Below are positions 38,173 to 50,341 of a stretch of 64,000 nucleotides of DNA, in pieces. Source of the stretch: Sulfolobus tengchongensis. GTDB taxonomy: Archaea; Thermoproteota; Thermoprotei_A; Sulfolobales; Sulfolobaceae. The notes under the pieces were generated by a model. That model was not told the DNA's origin. It made no database searches and saw nothing but the letters and a program-made list of their open reading frames with translations. Location of the stretch: NCBI RefSeq assembly GCF_036967215.1, contig NZ_CP146016.1:214501-278500 (forward strand), given 5' to 3'. A program made the position numbers and the translations under genes. The stretch's first letter is position 1; each line of letters starts with the position of its first letter.

Positions 38173-39288
38173 TTATTGGACTTTTCTCATTTGCTTAGTA
38201 AATAAAAGCGGTAGTAATGCTATCACACCTATTAAACTACATGTTAAAGTATATATTTCAGATATCTGGAGACCTATAGTATATAATATTGCAAACACTA
38301 CACTACCTAGAGCTCCACCTAACGCCTTACCAGTGTATAGTATTCCACTGTTCACAGTCGAAAATCTAGTTCCAAATATTTCAGTTGACACGTTAAAATA
38401 CAAGGTTATCATGGAACCTCCTGCAAGACCTATGAGTATAGTAGAAACTGGAATCTGACCTATTATTATCATTACACTGCCAATTGTCAGTATTATGTTT
38501 AATAGCAATACAGTTCTCAAGATTCCCAATCTATCAGCTACATAACCGAAAAATGGCCTTAGTCCCCCGCTTAGCAATGGCAATATTGAAATGAGAGTTA
38601 TCAATTCTTGTTGTGGTAAATTCTTACCCAATACTGGCAATTCAGAAGACATAACTGTTAATGGTACTATAGCAGTTACGAAAGATACATAAATAAGCCA
38701 GAATTTTACGCTTAAAATTGCTTGTTTAGGTGTTTGGCCAGTTAATTTAGGTGGATAATCCGATAGGTATAACAATATTGGGAGTAGTATTATCTCAACT
38801 AGTCCTATTGTTAATGTTACTATTCTGTAATTGTTTGCCATTGCTATGAATGGGTTTGCTATTGCAGAACCTAGACCAAATCCCATGGAAACTATTCCAG
38901 TGGCAAAAGCCATTCTGTCCCTAAACCACTTCATGGCTAGATTAGCTGCTATCCCATAAAGTATTCCCTCACCTATACTACCTACTGACCAACTTACATA
39001 GAACACATAAACGTTAGGAGAAAGATATGTTCCTAAAAATCCAATTGCTGATAGAATCGCTGAGATGATACCTATCTTTTTTGGTCCGTCTTTATCGGCA
39101 AAATGTCCTCCTACAGGCTGAAATCCGGAAGAGAATATGCTAAATAGTGTGAAACCTAAAGCTATTTCAACTAAACTAACGTTAAAACCATTTTTCAAAA
39201 GTGGTTCTAGTGCATTCCATGAGTATTGATATAAGGAATTGAAACACATTACGATGAAGCCAATAATAAGATACTTGTTCTTGTTCAT
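38173..39288 (-). CDS. MFS transporter, OFA-like
   Basis: 371 residues with 11-12 helices. The N-terminal half has [15 protein letters not shown] as the loop 2-3 signature, with [20 protein letters not shown], which resembles the oxalate/formate antiporter (OFA) group. Probably a monocarboxylate carrier; substrate not shown by sequence. Confidence 0.82.
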   Translation of the reverse strand: MNKNKYLIIGFIVMCFNSLYQYSWNALEPLLKNGFNVSLVEIALGFTLFSIFSSGFQPVGGHFADKDGPKKIGIISAILSAIGFLGTYLSPNVYVFYVSWSVGSIGEGILYGIAANLAMKWFRDRMAFATGIVSMGFGLGSAIANPFIAMANNYRIVTLTIGLVEIILLPILLYLSDYPPKLTGQTPKQAILSVKFWLIYVSFVTAIVPLTVMSSELPVLGKNLPQQELITLISILPLLSGGLRPFFGYVADRLGILRTVLLLNIILTIGSVMIIIGQIPVSTILIGLAGGSMITLYFNVSTEIFGTRFSTVNSGILYTGKALGGALGSVVFAILYTIGLQISEIYTLTCSLIGVIALLPLLFTKQMRKVQ

Positions 39289-39326
39289 AAAGACAAATGC
39301 CTAAATTTGGTTTAAAAAAGTTAGCG

Positions 39327-40040
39327 TTATTGTCTTTTTATGACATATCTATTTAAGATAACGAAAACGAAACCGAAAACAACTGTTCCTAAGCTCCATA
39401 ATAAAGAGGTTGGGCTACCTATAAATGCATTATATAGAGCTTGAGATACATAAGTTGTTGGCTCTATAAATGTGAGATATCGATATGGTAACGGTATAAA
39501 TGTTACTGGAAAATATACTGGGGCGAAGAAGGAGAGAACGAAACCAATTATTGTTGAGTACTGATTAACTGCATATATATTTCTAATTCCTAAACCCAGT
39601 GTCATTCCAAGCATTGATGCCATAAATAATGAAGATATTAATCCGAGGATTAGATAGGGGATAGATCTTATTTCTACATGCAGAAAATAACTTCCAAGAA
39701 TTAAAATTATTGGAACCATTACTAGAGTGGCAATTCCGTTACTTAGAGCTATACTTATCGCGTAAAGCTCTCTAGGTATACCAGTAGCTATCATTAGAGA
39801 AAATCTTCCAGCATTTCTTTCAAAGGCAAGTGATTGTGCGACTGAGGTTAGAACACCTACGGAAATGTAGAAGGTTATAGTGCCAGCGACGACATAAGGT
39901 GTTAGAGAGTGTATGGAAATATATCCAAATACCAACATAAACCCTATTGGAAATAATATAGAGAAGAATAGGAATACTGGTAAATACGCTTTTATCATTT
40001 TGAACTGCATTATAATTAAATTAATGAATTCACTCAGCAT
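39327..40040 (-). CDS. ABC-2 type transporter permease
   Basis: 237 residues with six hydrophobic segments typical of ABC-2 permeases. It overlaps the stop of the ATPase gene by 11 bp on the same strand. Together they form an exporter, most likely for a drug or lipid-like compound; only one permease gene is seen, so it would act as a dimer. Confidence 0.88.
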   Translation of the reverse strand: MLSEFINLIIMQFKMIKAYLPVFLFFSILFPIGFMLVFGYISIHSLTPYVVAGTITFYISVGVLTSVAQSLAFERNAGRFSLMIATGIPRELYAISIALSNGIATLVMVPIILILGSYFLHVEIRSIPYLILGLISSLFMASMLGMTLGLGIRNIYAVNQYSTIIGFVLSFFAPVYFPVTFIPLPYRYLTFIEPTTYVSQALYNAFIGSPTSLLWSLGTVVFGFVFVILNRYVIKRQ

Positions 40041-40857
40041 TCTTCATCACTTGGAGATAAATTTCTTCTAGGCTTGGCATTCTCACTTCGAATTTGCCAT
40101 TTATGGACATTATAAGTTTTTTAAGTTCCTCTTCTCCCTTGACCTTATAAACCTTGCCACTAGCGTAATCTGTAACTTCATACCAATCTGCGAACTTTTC
40201 CTTAATTTGCGTAGGTGTACCCTCTACAATTATTTTTCTGCTTAGGAAATATATTCTATCAGCTAGTCGTTCAGCCTCCTCAAGATAATGTGTAGTAAGT
40301 AACATACTCTGCCCCTCTCTTTTCATATTAAGTAAAATCTCCCATACTTCTCTTCTAGCTTCAGGATCTAAACCTGTTGTAGGCTCATCTAAAATCAGCA
40401 GTTTAGGATTATTTATTAAGGCCATTGCTATCAACGTTCTCCTCTTTAGCCCACCTGACAGATCTCTAGCTAAGGTATTTCTCTTATCTTTCAAATCTAA
40501 TTTTTCCAATAAGATTTCTCCTCTATTTTTTATCTCATCTTTTGGTACGCCCTTTAATCTGCCCATATAATATATGTTATCCCATACTGTTAGATCTCCA
40601 TACGGTTCACATTCTTGTGGTATAACCCCTAGTAGCTTCTTAATGTGTCTATCATTAGGTCTTTTTCCAAGAACTCTTATTTCTCCTCTTGTTGGCGTCA
40701 GTTCACCGTATATTTGCTTTACTAAAGTAGTTTTACCAGCACCATTAGGACCTAATAGAGCTATTATTTCGCCTTCTTTTACAAACATCGTAATATCTTC
40801 ATTTGCTATTAACTTTCCATAAGCTTTCCATACTCTATTCACTTCAATAACGTTCAT
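40030..40857 (-). CDS. ABC-2 transporter ATP-binding protein
   Basis: 275 residues. Walker A GPNGAGKTT (about 35-43), Q-loop IPQEC, signature LSGGLKRR (about 130-137) and Walker B LLILDEPTTG (about 150-159), then H-loop TTHYLEEAE. The C-terminal extension matches the ABC-2 drug exporter type. First gene of the two-gene leftward operon; divergent from trpB2. Confidence 0.93.
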   Translation of the reverse strand: MNVIEVNRVWKAYGKLIANEDITMFVKEGEIIALLGPNGAGKTTLVKQIYGELTPTRGEIRVLGKRPNDRHIKKLLGVIPQECEPYGDLTVWDNIYYMGRLKGVPKDEIKNRGEILLEKLDLKDKRNTLARDLSGGLKRRTLIAMALINNPKLLILDEPTTGLDPEARREVWEILLNMKREGQSMLLTTHYLEEAERLADRIYFLSRKIIVEGTPTQIKEKFADWYEVTDYASGKVYKVKGEEELKKLIMSINGKFEVRMPSLEEIYLQVMKNAE

Positions 40858-40968
40858 AAATCTTCTTAGTATTATGTCCTTTTAAATTCTTTGTAAATTA
40901 GAATTTATAAAACATTACAGTAAAACATAGATTATATTAAACCCTTATAAATCTCATTGTCTAAATAA

Positions 40969-42261
<1,293 letters not shown>

Positions 42262-42280
42262 TAATTCCCTTTTTTATCTT

Positions 42281-43378
42281 GTGAAAAAAGCTTTACTAAT
42301 AGTAGTAGGAAGTTTACTACTAACTATCTCCCAATGGTATGCATTCTTTTTGGTTTCACAGCTTTCATTTATTATATTAAGTGAGCTTATTGGGTCGATA
42401 GTTTTCATGACTGGTTTTATAACTAGGGCTATGGGGAGTGTATTTTTTGGTCATATAGGAGATAGGATAAACAGAAAAACTGCTCTCATTCTAACGGGCA
42501 TCATCCTAATTATCTCATCTATTCTCCTTACATTTTTTCCAAATACGGTGTCATTATTAGTTTCAAGGTTATTGCAGGGATTTAGTTTAGGTGGAGAATG
42601 GGGAGGAGCTAGTACAATTATTGTTGAAATGTATTCTAGCTATAAATTTAGGGGGTTTATTGCGAGTTTCATTCAGTTAGCAGTTCCAATTGCGGTGATC
42701 TTATCGTCGTCTACAATTATTCTAATTCCAATTGATAAATGGAATTACTCCTTTATTATCATTATAATATTATCTATGATTTCTCTTATTCTAGTTAAGG
42801 ACATGGATTCTGAGCTGGTAGTACCATCAAGAAGTAAATTACCTCTCTTAGAGGCAATAAGAGATGACTGGAAAAATATCTTAAAGGCAATAGGAATAAA
42901 GGTTACAGAAAGTGCTATTTTTTACATATTCACGTCATTCATTTTTGCAGAATCTAGCCTAACTAGGAGTATAGCATCAATAGTTTTACTATCAATATCT
43001 CTACAATTGTTCTTTCTACCATTTTTTGGTTATTTAAGTGATATAATAGGAAGAAAAATGGTGGTAGTTGTGGGATTAATAATTGCAGTTTTAGGAATTT
43101 TCTCATTTTTCTTCTCAGTTGCTTTAGGGGAAATCTTATTTTCAATTTCAGATTCTGCACTATATGCTCCTCAATCCTCTATATTTACTGAAATATTTGA
43201 TAAGAAATATAGGGTAACTGCTTCCAATTTATCTTATCAGATTGCAAGTGTGTTGGGAGGTGCTCTTGCACCTCTTCTTATTAGAGAAACCAATTCTCAA
43301 CTAGTTATAATAGTTTATATATGTATAACTCTTATATGCGTACTTCTAATAAAGGAGACTAAAGGTGCAAGTGTTTAA
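42281..43378 (+). CDS. MFS transporter
   Basis: 365 residues, GTG start, about 12 helices. HIGDRINRKTALILTG and the second half YLSDIIGRKMVVVVG are the two MFS loop signatures, and GGEWGGASTIIVE recalls the sugar/metabolite-H+ symporter group. It begins 19 bp after trpB2. Its stop overlaps that of the arginine-deiminase-like gene by 4 bp. Confidence 0.85.
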   Translation: MKKALLIVVGSLLLTISQWYAFFLVSQLSFIILSELIGSIVFMTGFITRAMGSVFFGHIGDRINRKTALILTGIILIISSILLTFFPNTVSLLVSRLLQGFSLGGEWGGASTIIVEMYSSYKFRGFIASFIQLAVPIAVILSSSTIILIPIDKWNYSFIIIIILSMISLILVKDMDSELVVPSRSKLPLLEAIRDDWKNILKAIGIKVTESAIFYIFTSFIFAESSLTRSIASIVLLSISLQLFFLPFFGYLSDIIGRKMVVVVGLIIAVLGIFSFFFSVALGEILFSISDSALYAPQSSIFTEIFDKKYRVTASNLSYQIASVLGGALAPLLIRETNSQLVIIVYICITLICVLLIKETKGASV

Positions 43379-44415
43379 TCTCTTCGTATAATTGCGGTCA
43401 TGCAATGAATACCCCCAGCTCCCCCAGTTAGGTTTGAAACCTTAACTTCTATCACATCTAGGCCTTCCTTTTCAAATTTTTTATTTGCAGGATTTTTAGG
43501 CGAAATTATCTTCCCATCATCAATTGTAAGAAAATTAGTGGCATATTTACTTGCTTCTTTTATATTTACACTAATCAAATTGAAGCCCTTCTCTTTCATT
43601 ATATAATCATATAATGTAGTTATATTTACTAGTTTATTATCATAATATACTTCAACTTTACTTTCTTTCATTAATTCTTCTACACCAACTACTGAAGCAG
43701 AAGATGCTACGTTAAAGAACGTATCTAAATGAAAGAACTCGTTCTTAGTCTCATAAACCACACCAATCTCTTTTCCGTCTAGCAATTGGGACAACTCCTT
43801 TACACCATTAATATCACTTCTATTTCCAATTCCAACCAAAACAAAATCTCCCATGGGGTAAAAATCTCCACCTTCCAATTTTCCTGTTTTTATCTCATTA
43901 TATTCTATACCTAATGCCTCCCAAAATAACTTAATGACCTCTATCTCCTTTTCTCTTTGATGAGTAAACATCTTTCCTATGATAACTCCTTTATGGGTAG
44001 TTATCTGTTGATCCCTCATAAAGTACAAATTAGATAAAGGGTCGATAAGTGTCACCTCTAAATGAAGACCCCTTTCTCTCTCCTTATATTTAAGTAAAGG
44101 TCTTAAGATTAGCAATTCTACTAGGAACTCTGGATCATCACTTCCGACTTTAACCTTATCCACTACTTTATCTTTAAATTTTTTATCGTATTTTATCTTT
44201 TTTATGAGAGTTTGCTTAAGCCTATATATTACTATCCTCTCCTCTTTTAATGTTCTTCTAAGTGTATCATGCTCTTTTCTAGCTTTATTCCATTTGAATT
44301 GTCTAGCATAGAGAAATGAAGAAGAATCTAGGAGTCCAAACATTACTTCTAATCCTGGCTTATGCATTGCTATCTCTCTTAGCTTATTCCATTCCGCATT
44401 AGCATAAGCTCTCAT
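43375..44415 (-). CDS. Arginine deiminase-like amidinotransferase-family enzyme
   Basis: 346 residues. Active-site motifs in order: YFMRDQQ, KLEGGDF, FHLDTFF and a C-terminal GGIHCMT with the nucleophile Cys. These match arginine deiminase (Asp, Glu, His, Cys), which makes citrulline and ammonia. No arginine pathway gene (ornithine or carbamate enzyme) lies beside it, so another guanidino substrate cannot be excluded. AT-rich promoter follows to the right. Confidence 0.83.
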   Translation of the reverse strand: MRAYANAEWNKLREIAMHKPGLEVMFGLLDSSSFLYARQFKWNKARKEHDTLRRTLKEERIVIYRLKQTLIKKIKYDKKFKDKVVDKVKVGSDDPEFLVELLILRPLLKYKERERGLHLEVTLIDPLSNLYFMRDQQITTHKGVIIGKMFTHQREKEIEVIKLFWEALGIEYNEIKTGKLEGGDFYPMGDFVLVGIGNRSDINGVKELSQLLDGKEIGVVYETKNEFFHLDTFFNVASSASVVGVEELMKESKVEVYYDNKLVNITTLYDYIMKEKGFNLISVNIKEASKYATNFLTIDDGKIISPKNPANKKFEKEGLDVIEVKVSNLTGGAGGIHCMTAIIRRD

Positions 44416-44454
44416 TAAAATAAGATTAATATCTTAATGTATATAAGCTAATTT

Positions 44455-44874
44455 TCAAGTGTTATCTACAGTCCTTATTGCGTCATTTAATATCCTCTCT
44501 AGTGCATGTTCAGTACCCTGCATAAAATGATTCTTATTCCAATTTTCAGATAGCCTTAGGAGACCACTCATCCTGACTCTCCATTCAGAGATAATTTTTC
44601 CTTTAAAAACCTTAACCTTATTATATCCCCTTATTGGTCCATCTAAGTATTCAAAAGTTAGGGATTTCTCGTTCTCGTCAACAGTTATTCTTACTCTACC
44701 ATTCGAGGGGAATGCGAATCTGATTTTACCTTCATATATATTTTTGCTTACTTCTTTCACGTCTAACTCTCTAACTCCCCTCCAGTACTTTGGGATCGAA
44801 TTTACATCTCTTACAATTGTCCAAACCACCTCTTCTGGGAGTGTAAAACTCTTCTCTATGGTAAATTCTATCAT
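44455..44874 (-). CDS. START/SRPBCC-like protein
   Basis: 139 residues of the polyketide cyclase/Coq10 type: EFTIEKSFTLPEEVVWTIVRD at the start, WRGVRELDVKEV, a long hydrophobic-cavity helix in the second half. SRPBCC proteins bind lipids or other hydrophobic ligands. It sits between the arginine-deiminase-like gene and a divergent beta-propeller gene. Function unknown. Confidence 0.75.
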   Translation of the reverse strand: MIEFTIEKSFTLPEEVVWTIVRDVNSIPKYWRGVRELDVKEVSKNIYEGKIRFAFPSNGRVRITVDENEKSLTFEYLDGPIRGYNKVKVFKGKIISEWRVRMSGLLRLSENWNKNHFMQGTEHALERILNDAIRTVDNT

Positions 44875-45020
44875 TAAAAACTCTTTATTTGCCTGGCTTA
44901 AAATGATTTTGCAATCGAGAGTTTTCTACGTAGTGTGAAAAGTGATAGTTTATTTGTTTTATTTCCAAAAAATTAGATAGTTAACGAAAAATACTTAAAC
45001 ATAGTATCTAAAAATGTACT

Positions 45021-45830
45021 ATGTATCTGATTGCAACCGATGACGGACTATTTAGGCTTAATGAGAAAGATCGAGAAATAGAGAGACTGACGCAAGGTTA
45101 CTCGGTTAATGATGCCATATTACCATATATTTGCTCTTCAAGGCAAGGAGTGATAGTAAATGGTGAGACTATAATAAATGAAGGATGTTGGAGATTATGG
45201 AGATATATGGGCGCTGTCTACGCTTCAATAGAGGGTCCAAAAATTTATGAGATTAAAGGTGATAAGAGGGAAGTTAATTTAATACTAGATTTAACAAATG
45301 AGGCTAAAGAATTAGGCTGGGATTTCCCCTACGGTCCGCCTCACATCACAGATTTCGCCGTATTTAAAGGTCAAATAATAGCTACAGTAGAAGAAGGCAA
45401 TCTCTTAGTAGGTGATTCAATAAGGAAATTGAGGCCGATAGAGTTCATCGCAGACATGCATAACCTTTTGGTTAAAGGAGATAATTTATTGATTGCTGCT
45501 GCTGACGGTTTATATTTGACTAAAGATTTAATTAAATTTGATAAACGAATTAGTGGATATGCTCATGGCATTGAGGATCTAGATGATATCGTTGTAGGGC
45601 ATATAATGGCATATGAGCCATTGATTATTTCTAAAGATGGAGGAGTAAACTGGGACAAATTACCCATAAGATTGCCTAGACCTACATTCGGTGTGACTGC
45701 AATAGCTAAAGTAAATAAGGAAAAAGTAATTTACTCAACGAACTCTATTTATGAGATTGATATCCTAAGGTTAGAATCAAAGAAGATAGTTGAAGAAATA
45801 CCGTCAACTAGGAGAGTAATAAAGATGTAA
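45021..45830 (+). CDS. Beta-propeller-like protein
   Basis: 269 residues, no signal peptide, so cytoplasmic. Repeated strand patterns with Asp/Gly turns (YLIATDDGLFRL, YEIDILRL, LLIAAADGLYLT, PLIISKDGGVNWDKL) are like those of sialidase/VPS10-type propellers. I cannot assign a ligand. TATA-like CTTAAACATA is about 26 nt upstream of the ATG. Confidence 0.65.
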   Translation: MYLIATDDGLFRLNEKDREIERLTQGYSVNDAILPYICSSRQGVIVNGETIINEGCWRLWRYMGAVYASIEGPKIYEIKGDKREVNLILDLTNEAKELGWDFPYGPPHITDFAVFKGQIIATVEEGNLLVGDSIRKLRPIEFIADMHNLLVKGDNLLIAAADGLYLTKDLIKFDKRISGYAHGIEDLDDIVVGHIMAYEPLIISKDGGVNWDKLPIRLPRPTFGVTAIAKVNKEKVIYSTNSIYEIDILRLESKKIVEEIPSTRRVIKM

Positions 45831-45977
45831 ACCCTTATATTATGTCTCCTATTTTCTTTTTTTGACATTTAGATTTGTAAGGATTAAACTTTATGGCTGT
45901 AGAGGAGTCTATAACACATTAACTATACTAATCGATGAAAATATCTCTCAAACATACCTTACATGCTAAGGATATTA

Positions 45978-47144
45978 TTAATAGTTTGGATAACGTGAAA
46001 AATAGCTCCTTATAAGTAAAGAAACCAGATAAAGCGTACCTAGCTTTCCTCTTAATTTGAGCTTATTTAAATATTCGCCTTTAGTCTCCTTATTTTTATA
46101 TAAAATATAATCTACTACTCTAGAAAAAGGAATTTTGGTTACTTTCTTATTATGTAACCATATATTGTATAGAATTGAATATACGTCTTCAGAATTCTCC
46201 TTCGAAAGTAGTGGAATGATTATTGCTTTATACTTATCGAGCTCCCTAAAATTCTCGATATCAGTAAAAATAGTTGGATAGATGAAATTCTTGTTTAATT
46301 CTTTAATTACTTCTGATTCGATCTTTAATATACAACTTCCTGCTTTAGAGCTTAATACAGGAGACCGCCAATTATTTTCATTCAAACCTAATACTTCTCT
46401 TATTTTTGATAGGTTAAAAGCCATGGCTGAGATTACGCTAATCTGTGAAAAATAAACCTTGCCATAATGTGAGCTTAGTTCTAAAAGATTTAGTACGTCT
46501 TTCTCATCTCCATAAGCTAACAGGTCATTAGAGATTAGATTCACATAACCATGAATAGATTGAATTTTCAATTCTTCCTTTATGACACTAATTGGTATTT
46601 TCCTATCCTTTCTCATTACTTCTACTTCAGCCATGGCTGATGGCCCCTTTATAGGATAGAATCTATCGCTTTCAGTCCCTTGGATGATCTTAGAAGTACT
46701 ATTCTCATTTAAAACCTTAGGTAATGTAATTTCAGCCTCACCAATTATTACGTGGTCAATCCAATCCTCATTTACGACTTCCCATGCTCCTGGACCACCA
46801 GCTAAAACTTTTATATTACATTTCTCTTTGAATCGCTTTACAATTCTAGAAAATTTTCTAAAATAATATGAGTAATTTAGCTCTTCATGAAATATGCTAA
46901 CTAGTCCCTTAGAAACTTCTGTAAGCCCAAATGGGTCATTAACATAAATCCCAATTAGTTTTTCTTTACATACCAGATTATCGTTTAGTTTCTCAGGCGG
47001 TACGATGCGAGATTCTACAATTATTGCTTCTACTTTTCTTAATCCATAAGGGGGATATTTTCTTCCTTTTATAAAACTGGGTAGAAGTCTTAATGGCAAA
47101 GGTGGTAATGAGTGAAAAGTAGAATAGTCTGAAGTTAATATCAT
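45978..47144 (-). CDS. B12-binding/radical-SAM-like protein without cluster motif
   Basis: About 389 residues from ATG 47144, where GTTTAAATAC lies about 30 nt upstream; a longer frame to 47273 has a basic, non-conserved N-terminus and no promoter. The first part has AGGPGAWEVVNEDWIDHVIIGEAEITLPKVL, typical of B12-binding radical SAM proteins, but no C-x3-C-x2-C is present, and only a few scattered cysteines. It therefore cannot bind the usual cluster. Role unknown; a degenerate paralogue is likely. Confidence 0.6.
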   Translation of the reverse strand: MILTSDYSTFHSLPPLPLRLLPSFIKGRKYPPYGLRKVEAIIVESRIVPPEKLNDNLVCKEKLIGIYVNDPFGLTEVSKGLVSIFHEELNYSYYFRKFSRIVKRFKEKCNIKVLAGGPGAWEVVNEDWIDHVIIGEAEITLPKVLNENSTSKIIQGTESDRFYPIKGPSAMAEVEVMRKDRKIPISVIKEELKIQSIHGYVNLISNDLLAYGDEKDVLNLLELSSHYGKVYFSQISVISAMAFNLSKIREVLGLNENNWRSPVLSSKAGSCILKIESEVIKELNKNFIYPTIFTDIENFRELDKYKAIIIPLLSKENSEDVYSILYNIWLHNKKVTKIPFSRVVDYILYKNKETKGEYLNKLKLRGKLGTLYLVSLLIRSYFSRYPNY

Positions 47145-47327
47145 GTATAAGAGGATAAAAAGGTTATTGTATTTAAACTTTGAGGGGAGGGAGTGATTAT
47201 AGATTTTTACGTTTACTCGAATAAGGTGAGCTTTACCACTACGCCTTAAAATCGCTTGTTGTTTCATATTCAAGTATTATAAAGGTAATTTCGTTATTTG
47301 GTGCGACATTAAAAATATTTATTTGGT

Positions 47328-48779
47328 TCACTCGAATATTGACTGTAACGGTATTGTATCAATTACCCCATTTATTCCTACTAGAATTATGGAGTTAAGA
47401 GTCACTATAATATTACCGGGACCAGGTTGTACTGGTGTTATTATCTGCTTAATTAACTCACCTTTGAGATTAAGTATGTACAATGTTCCATGAGAATTCT
47501 GGATCAGAATTAAGTTTCTTACAATATCTACATTACTAAGAGTTGGTCCAGTTTTGAATGTCCATAGGATTTTTCCGTTAGTGAGATTAACCGCATATAA
47601 GATCCCTACTGGCGAGTCGTGGAATACAATTCCTCTGTAGATTACTGGTGGTGGAGATTCTAAATTTGGAGGTATTGGTGCGTTTCCTTCATTTAAGGTC
47701 CACAATATTTTCCCATTGCTTGAGTTCATAGCTATTAGAATTTCATACATCGAGAAATTGCTATTAAGATGTATTGTGAATGAGGTCACTACAATTCCAT
47801 TAGAATATGCGGGAGATGAGTCATCAAGTCCTCCTAATGCACTATTATTGAAAACTTCCGATAGATTATCATACCATAAAATCTTGCCATTTTGTGCATT
47901 TATTGCCCAGAATACATAGGGATGTGCTGAACCAAAGTAAATTACGTTATTAGCTAGTACTGGAGAACTCATACTGACGTATGATTGTATATTATCACTC
48001 CATACTAGTTCTCCATTTGAGATATTTAGTGCAAACACTTCTCCATTACCGTTAGCTTCTATTATCATTCCATTATAATATACTGGCGTTGGCATATCTT
48101 CTCCTAGAGTAGTGAAGTTCCAAAGTATCCTTCCATTACTTATATTAATGGCTTCTATTGCATTTTCACCGGTACCTCTTACTGTACAGTTAATAAATTG
48201 ATTATTACCTAGACCTACAATTAAAATACCGTTAATTATAATTGGCTGTGTCATGATCTGATTTTGAAATTCCTCAGACCATACCACGTTTCCATTACTC
48301 AGATTTACTGCGTAAATACATCCAATATCATACATTAATGTTCTAGTTGTAAGATCCATTGGTCCAGATGTGGTCACAATAATCAAATCGCCATATATCG
48401 AAGGCGGGACTATTATCGCTCCAGTAACATTCAATATGAAATATCCACTCTTGACTGGCACAAAATATATATGCATTGGGTCTTCTTCGAACATTACAGT
48501 GTTTCTGTAATATTTGAACGTGGATTCTGGTATAGATTGAATGACATACGGTTTGGCGAAAGAATTATTGGGTAAAGCTAATGTTTTTACAGAAGTATTA
48601 GATAATGTGAGAGACGTAGAAGTGGGAAGGCTATCGTTTATATTTACGCTGTTTTTCTGAACGTTCTGTGTTACTGTTCTGGTTACTATGTTAACCTTAT
48701 CTAGGGTGTTTATGATAAGCATTGATAACATTATAATTGTAAGTATTAAAATTACTCCAACTATTCGATATCTAATCAT
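47328..48779 (-). CDS. Secreted PQQ-like beta-propeller
   Basis: 483 residues. A membrane anchor or signal at 8-28 ([17 protein letters not shown]), then a Ser/Thr-rich linker, and a BamB/PQQ-type propeller with repeats of the form [20 protein letters not shown] and [11 protein letters not shown]. Many N-x-S/T sites suggest glycosylation outside the cell. Possibly a cell-surface binding or scaffolding protein; no quinoprotein residues are certain. Divergent from tldD. Confidence 0.8.
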   Translation of the reverse strand: MIRYRIVGVILILTIIMLSMLIINTLDKVNIVTRTVTQNVQKNSVNINDSLPTSTSLTLSNTSVKTLALPNNSFAKPYVIQSIPESTFKYYRNTVMFEEDPMHIYFVPVKSGYFILNVTGAIIVPPSIYGDLIIVTTSGPMDLTTRTLMYDIGCIYAVNLSNGNVVWSEEFQNQIMTQPIIINGILIVGLGNNQFINCTVRGTGENAIEAINISNGRILWNFTTLGEDMPTPVYYNGMIIEANGNGEVFALNISNGELVWSDNIQSYVSMSSPVLANNVIYFGSAHPYVFWAINAQNGKILWYDNLSEVFNNSALGGLDDSSPAYSNGIVVTSFTIHLNSNFSMYEILIAMNSSNGKILWTLNEGNAPIPPNLESPPPVIYRGIVFHDSPVGILYAVNLTNGKILWTFKTGPTLSNVDIVRNLILIQNSHGTLYILNLKGELIKQIITPVQPGPGNIIVTLNSIILVGINGVIDTIPLQSIFE

Positions 48780-48967
48780 ATATCGCCTTCGAATTAAGGA
48801 AATATAAACTTTATCGTAAGTACTTGTACAAACACTGATTTAATAATACTTATCTTGATGAGATTTTGAACCAGTTATTTAAGGCTGGGAGAAGACTGGA
48901 ATTTAATTGATATTCTTACGAATTATAGTTGGCTAATCTTTTTATTTTGCCGTCTCTATTTCATAAT

Positions 48968-50341
48968 ATGGACGATGTAGAGCGTATTTATAACGTCTAC
49001 AAATATCCCTATGTAGAGGTTCGGAAAAGTTCAATTTCTACCTTTAGTATGTACTTTCTTAATGGTAGATTAATGGGTTCATTTAAATTTAAGGATGAAG
49101 GATATGCAGTAAGATATTATAAAGATGGCTTATTATATTTCATATCATCTAGTAACCCTGATGATTTAGTTAATCCTAAAGAATATAAGATAGAAGGTTG
49201 GGAGAGTAATTTTGACAATTCTGAACCTAAGGATGGAACTTATGAGGTAAAGGAAGGTAAACCATTTGACTTGATGTCAATCGATGAAAAGATTAATTAT
49301 TTTAAAAATCTGTACGAAACTGTAAAAGGTTATAATTCACTTTCGAGCATTTCTTTCTTCTATAACGAAAGTATAGAAGAAAAGGAAATAATAGTTAATG
49401 GTTCGCATATAAGGGGGAGAGTACCTAGGCTTTATGTAGGGATGAATCTTGTAATTAGGGAAAATAATAGGACAGCGACTGCTTTTTATGAGCTCGGGGG
49501 TAGCGGAGGCTTAGAAGTTTTAGATAGAATGAACTTAAGTGAATTCTTAGCAGATAAGATTAGGTCTGTAACTCAAGTCTTATCTAAAGGTAAGAGTTAT
49601 GGTGAAAAGGTTACTGATGTTATTCTAAGTAATATGCTAACTGGTATAATGGCCCATGAATCAGTTGGTCATCCATTTGAAGCTGATAGAATATTAGGCA
49701 GAGAATTCGCACAGGCTGGTTTAAGTTATTTGGCTGAGATGAAGGAGGGCAAGATAGGTAGTGATGTAGTTAATGTTATAGACGATCCCACAATCCCAGG
49801 TAGTGGCGGTTATTATACTATAGATGATGAAGGTGTTGAAGCTAGGCCTAAGTATTTAATCAAGGATGGTAAGATTAACGAATTCCTTCATAATAGATTT
49901 AGTGCGGGTAAATTTAATGTTAAGAGTAATGGTTCAGCTAGAGCAGCTAATTTCGATAGGGAACCCTTAGTTAGAATGTCAAATACCTTCTTTAAGCCTG
50001 GTAATATGTCATTTGAGGAACTATTGGAGGATGTAAAGGAAGGTGTGTATATAAAGAGTTATATGGAGTGGAATATTGATGATTTGAGATTAGGGCAACG
50101 ATATGTTGGTTTAGAGGCATATGAGATAAAGAATGGTGAAATAGGCGATCCAGTTCTATTCCCAGTTTTTCAAGGTAAGACTCCGGATTTATTGAAAGCT
50201 GTAGATGCCGTAGATAATAGTCTTGTTTTTTATCCGGGAACCTGTGGTAAGGGGGACCCAGATCAAGGTATACCAGTTTGGCTTGGGGGACCTAACATGA
50301 GATTAAGAAATGTGAGGATTAAGGTGATGGGAAATGAATGA
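48968..50341 (+). CDS. tldD: TldD-type metalloprotease
   Basis: About 457 residues from ATG 48968; CTTTTTATTTTG lies 26 nt before it, so the TTG at 48929 in the long frame is not likely. The zinc motif HESVGH in GIMAHESVGHPFEAD (about 227-241) is the TldD HExxxH. TldD works with TldE to cleave small peptides in precursor processing; their archaeal substrates are unknown. TldE overlaps its end by 8 bp. Confidence 0.9.
   Translation: MDDVERIYNVYKYPYVEVRKSSISTFSMYFLNGRLMGSFKFKDEGYAVRYYKDGLLYFISSSNPDDLVNPKEYKIEGWESNFDNSEPKDGTYEVKEGKPFDLMSIDEKINYFKNLYETVKGYNSLSSISFFYNESIEEKEIIVNGSHIRGRVPRLYVGMNLVIRENNRTATAFYELGGSGGLEVLDRMNLSEFLADKIRSVTQVLSKGKSYGEKVTDVILSNMLTGIMAHESVGHPFEADRILGREFAQAGLSYLAEMKEGKIGSDVVNVIDDPTIPGSGGYYTIDDEGVEARPKYLIKDGKINEFLHNRFSAGKFNVKSNGSARAANFDREPLVRMSNTFFKPGNMSFEELLEDVKEGVYIKSYMEWNIDDLRLGQRYVGLEAYEIKNGEIGDPVLFPVFQGKTPDLLKAVDAVDNSLVFYPGTCGKGDPDQGIPVWLGGPNMRLRNVRIKVMGNE

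Noticed and set aside
47145-47273. N-terminal extension of the radical-SAM-like protein
   Set aside because: TATA box and the conserved beginning (MILTSDYSTF) place the start at 47144; the extension would include the promoter.
48929-48967. TTG start of tldD
   Set aside because: A TATA-like sequence lies within this stretch and 26 nt before ATG 48968, where the family N-terminus begins.
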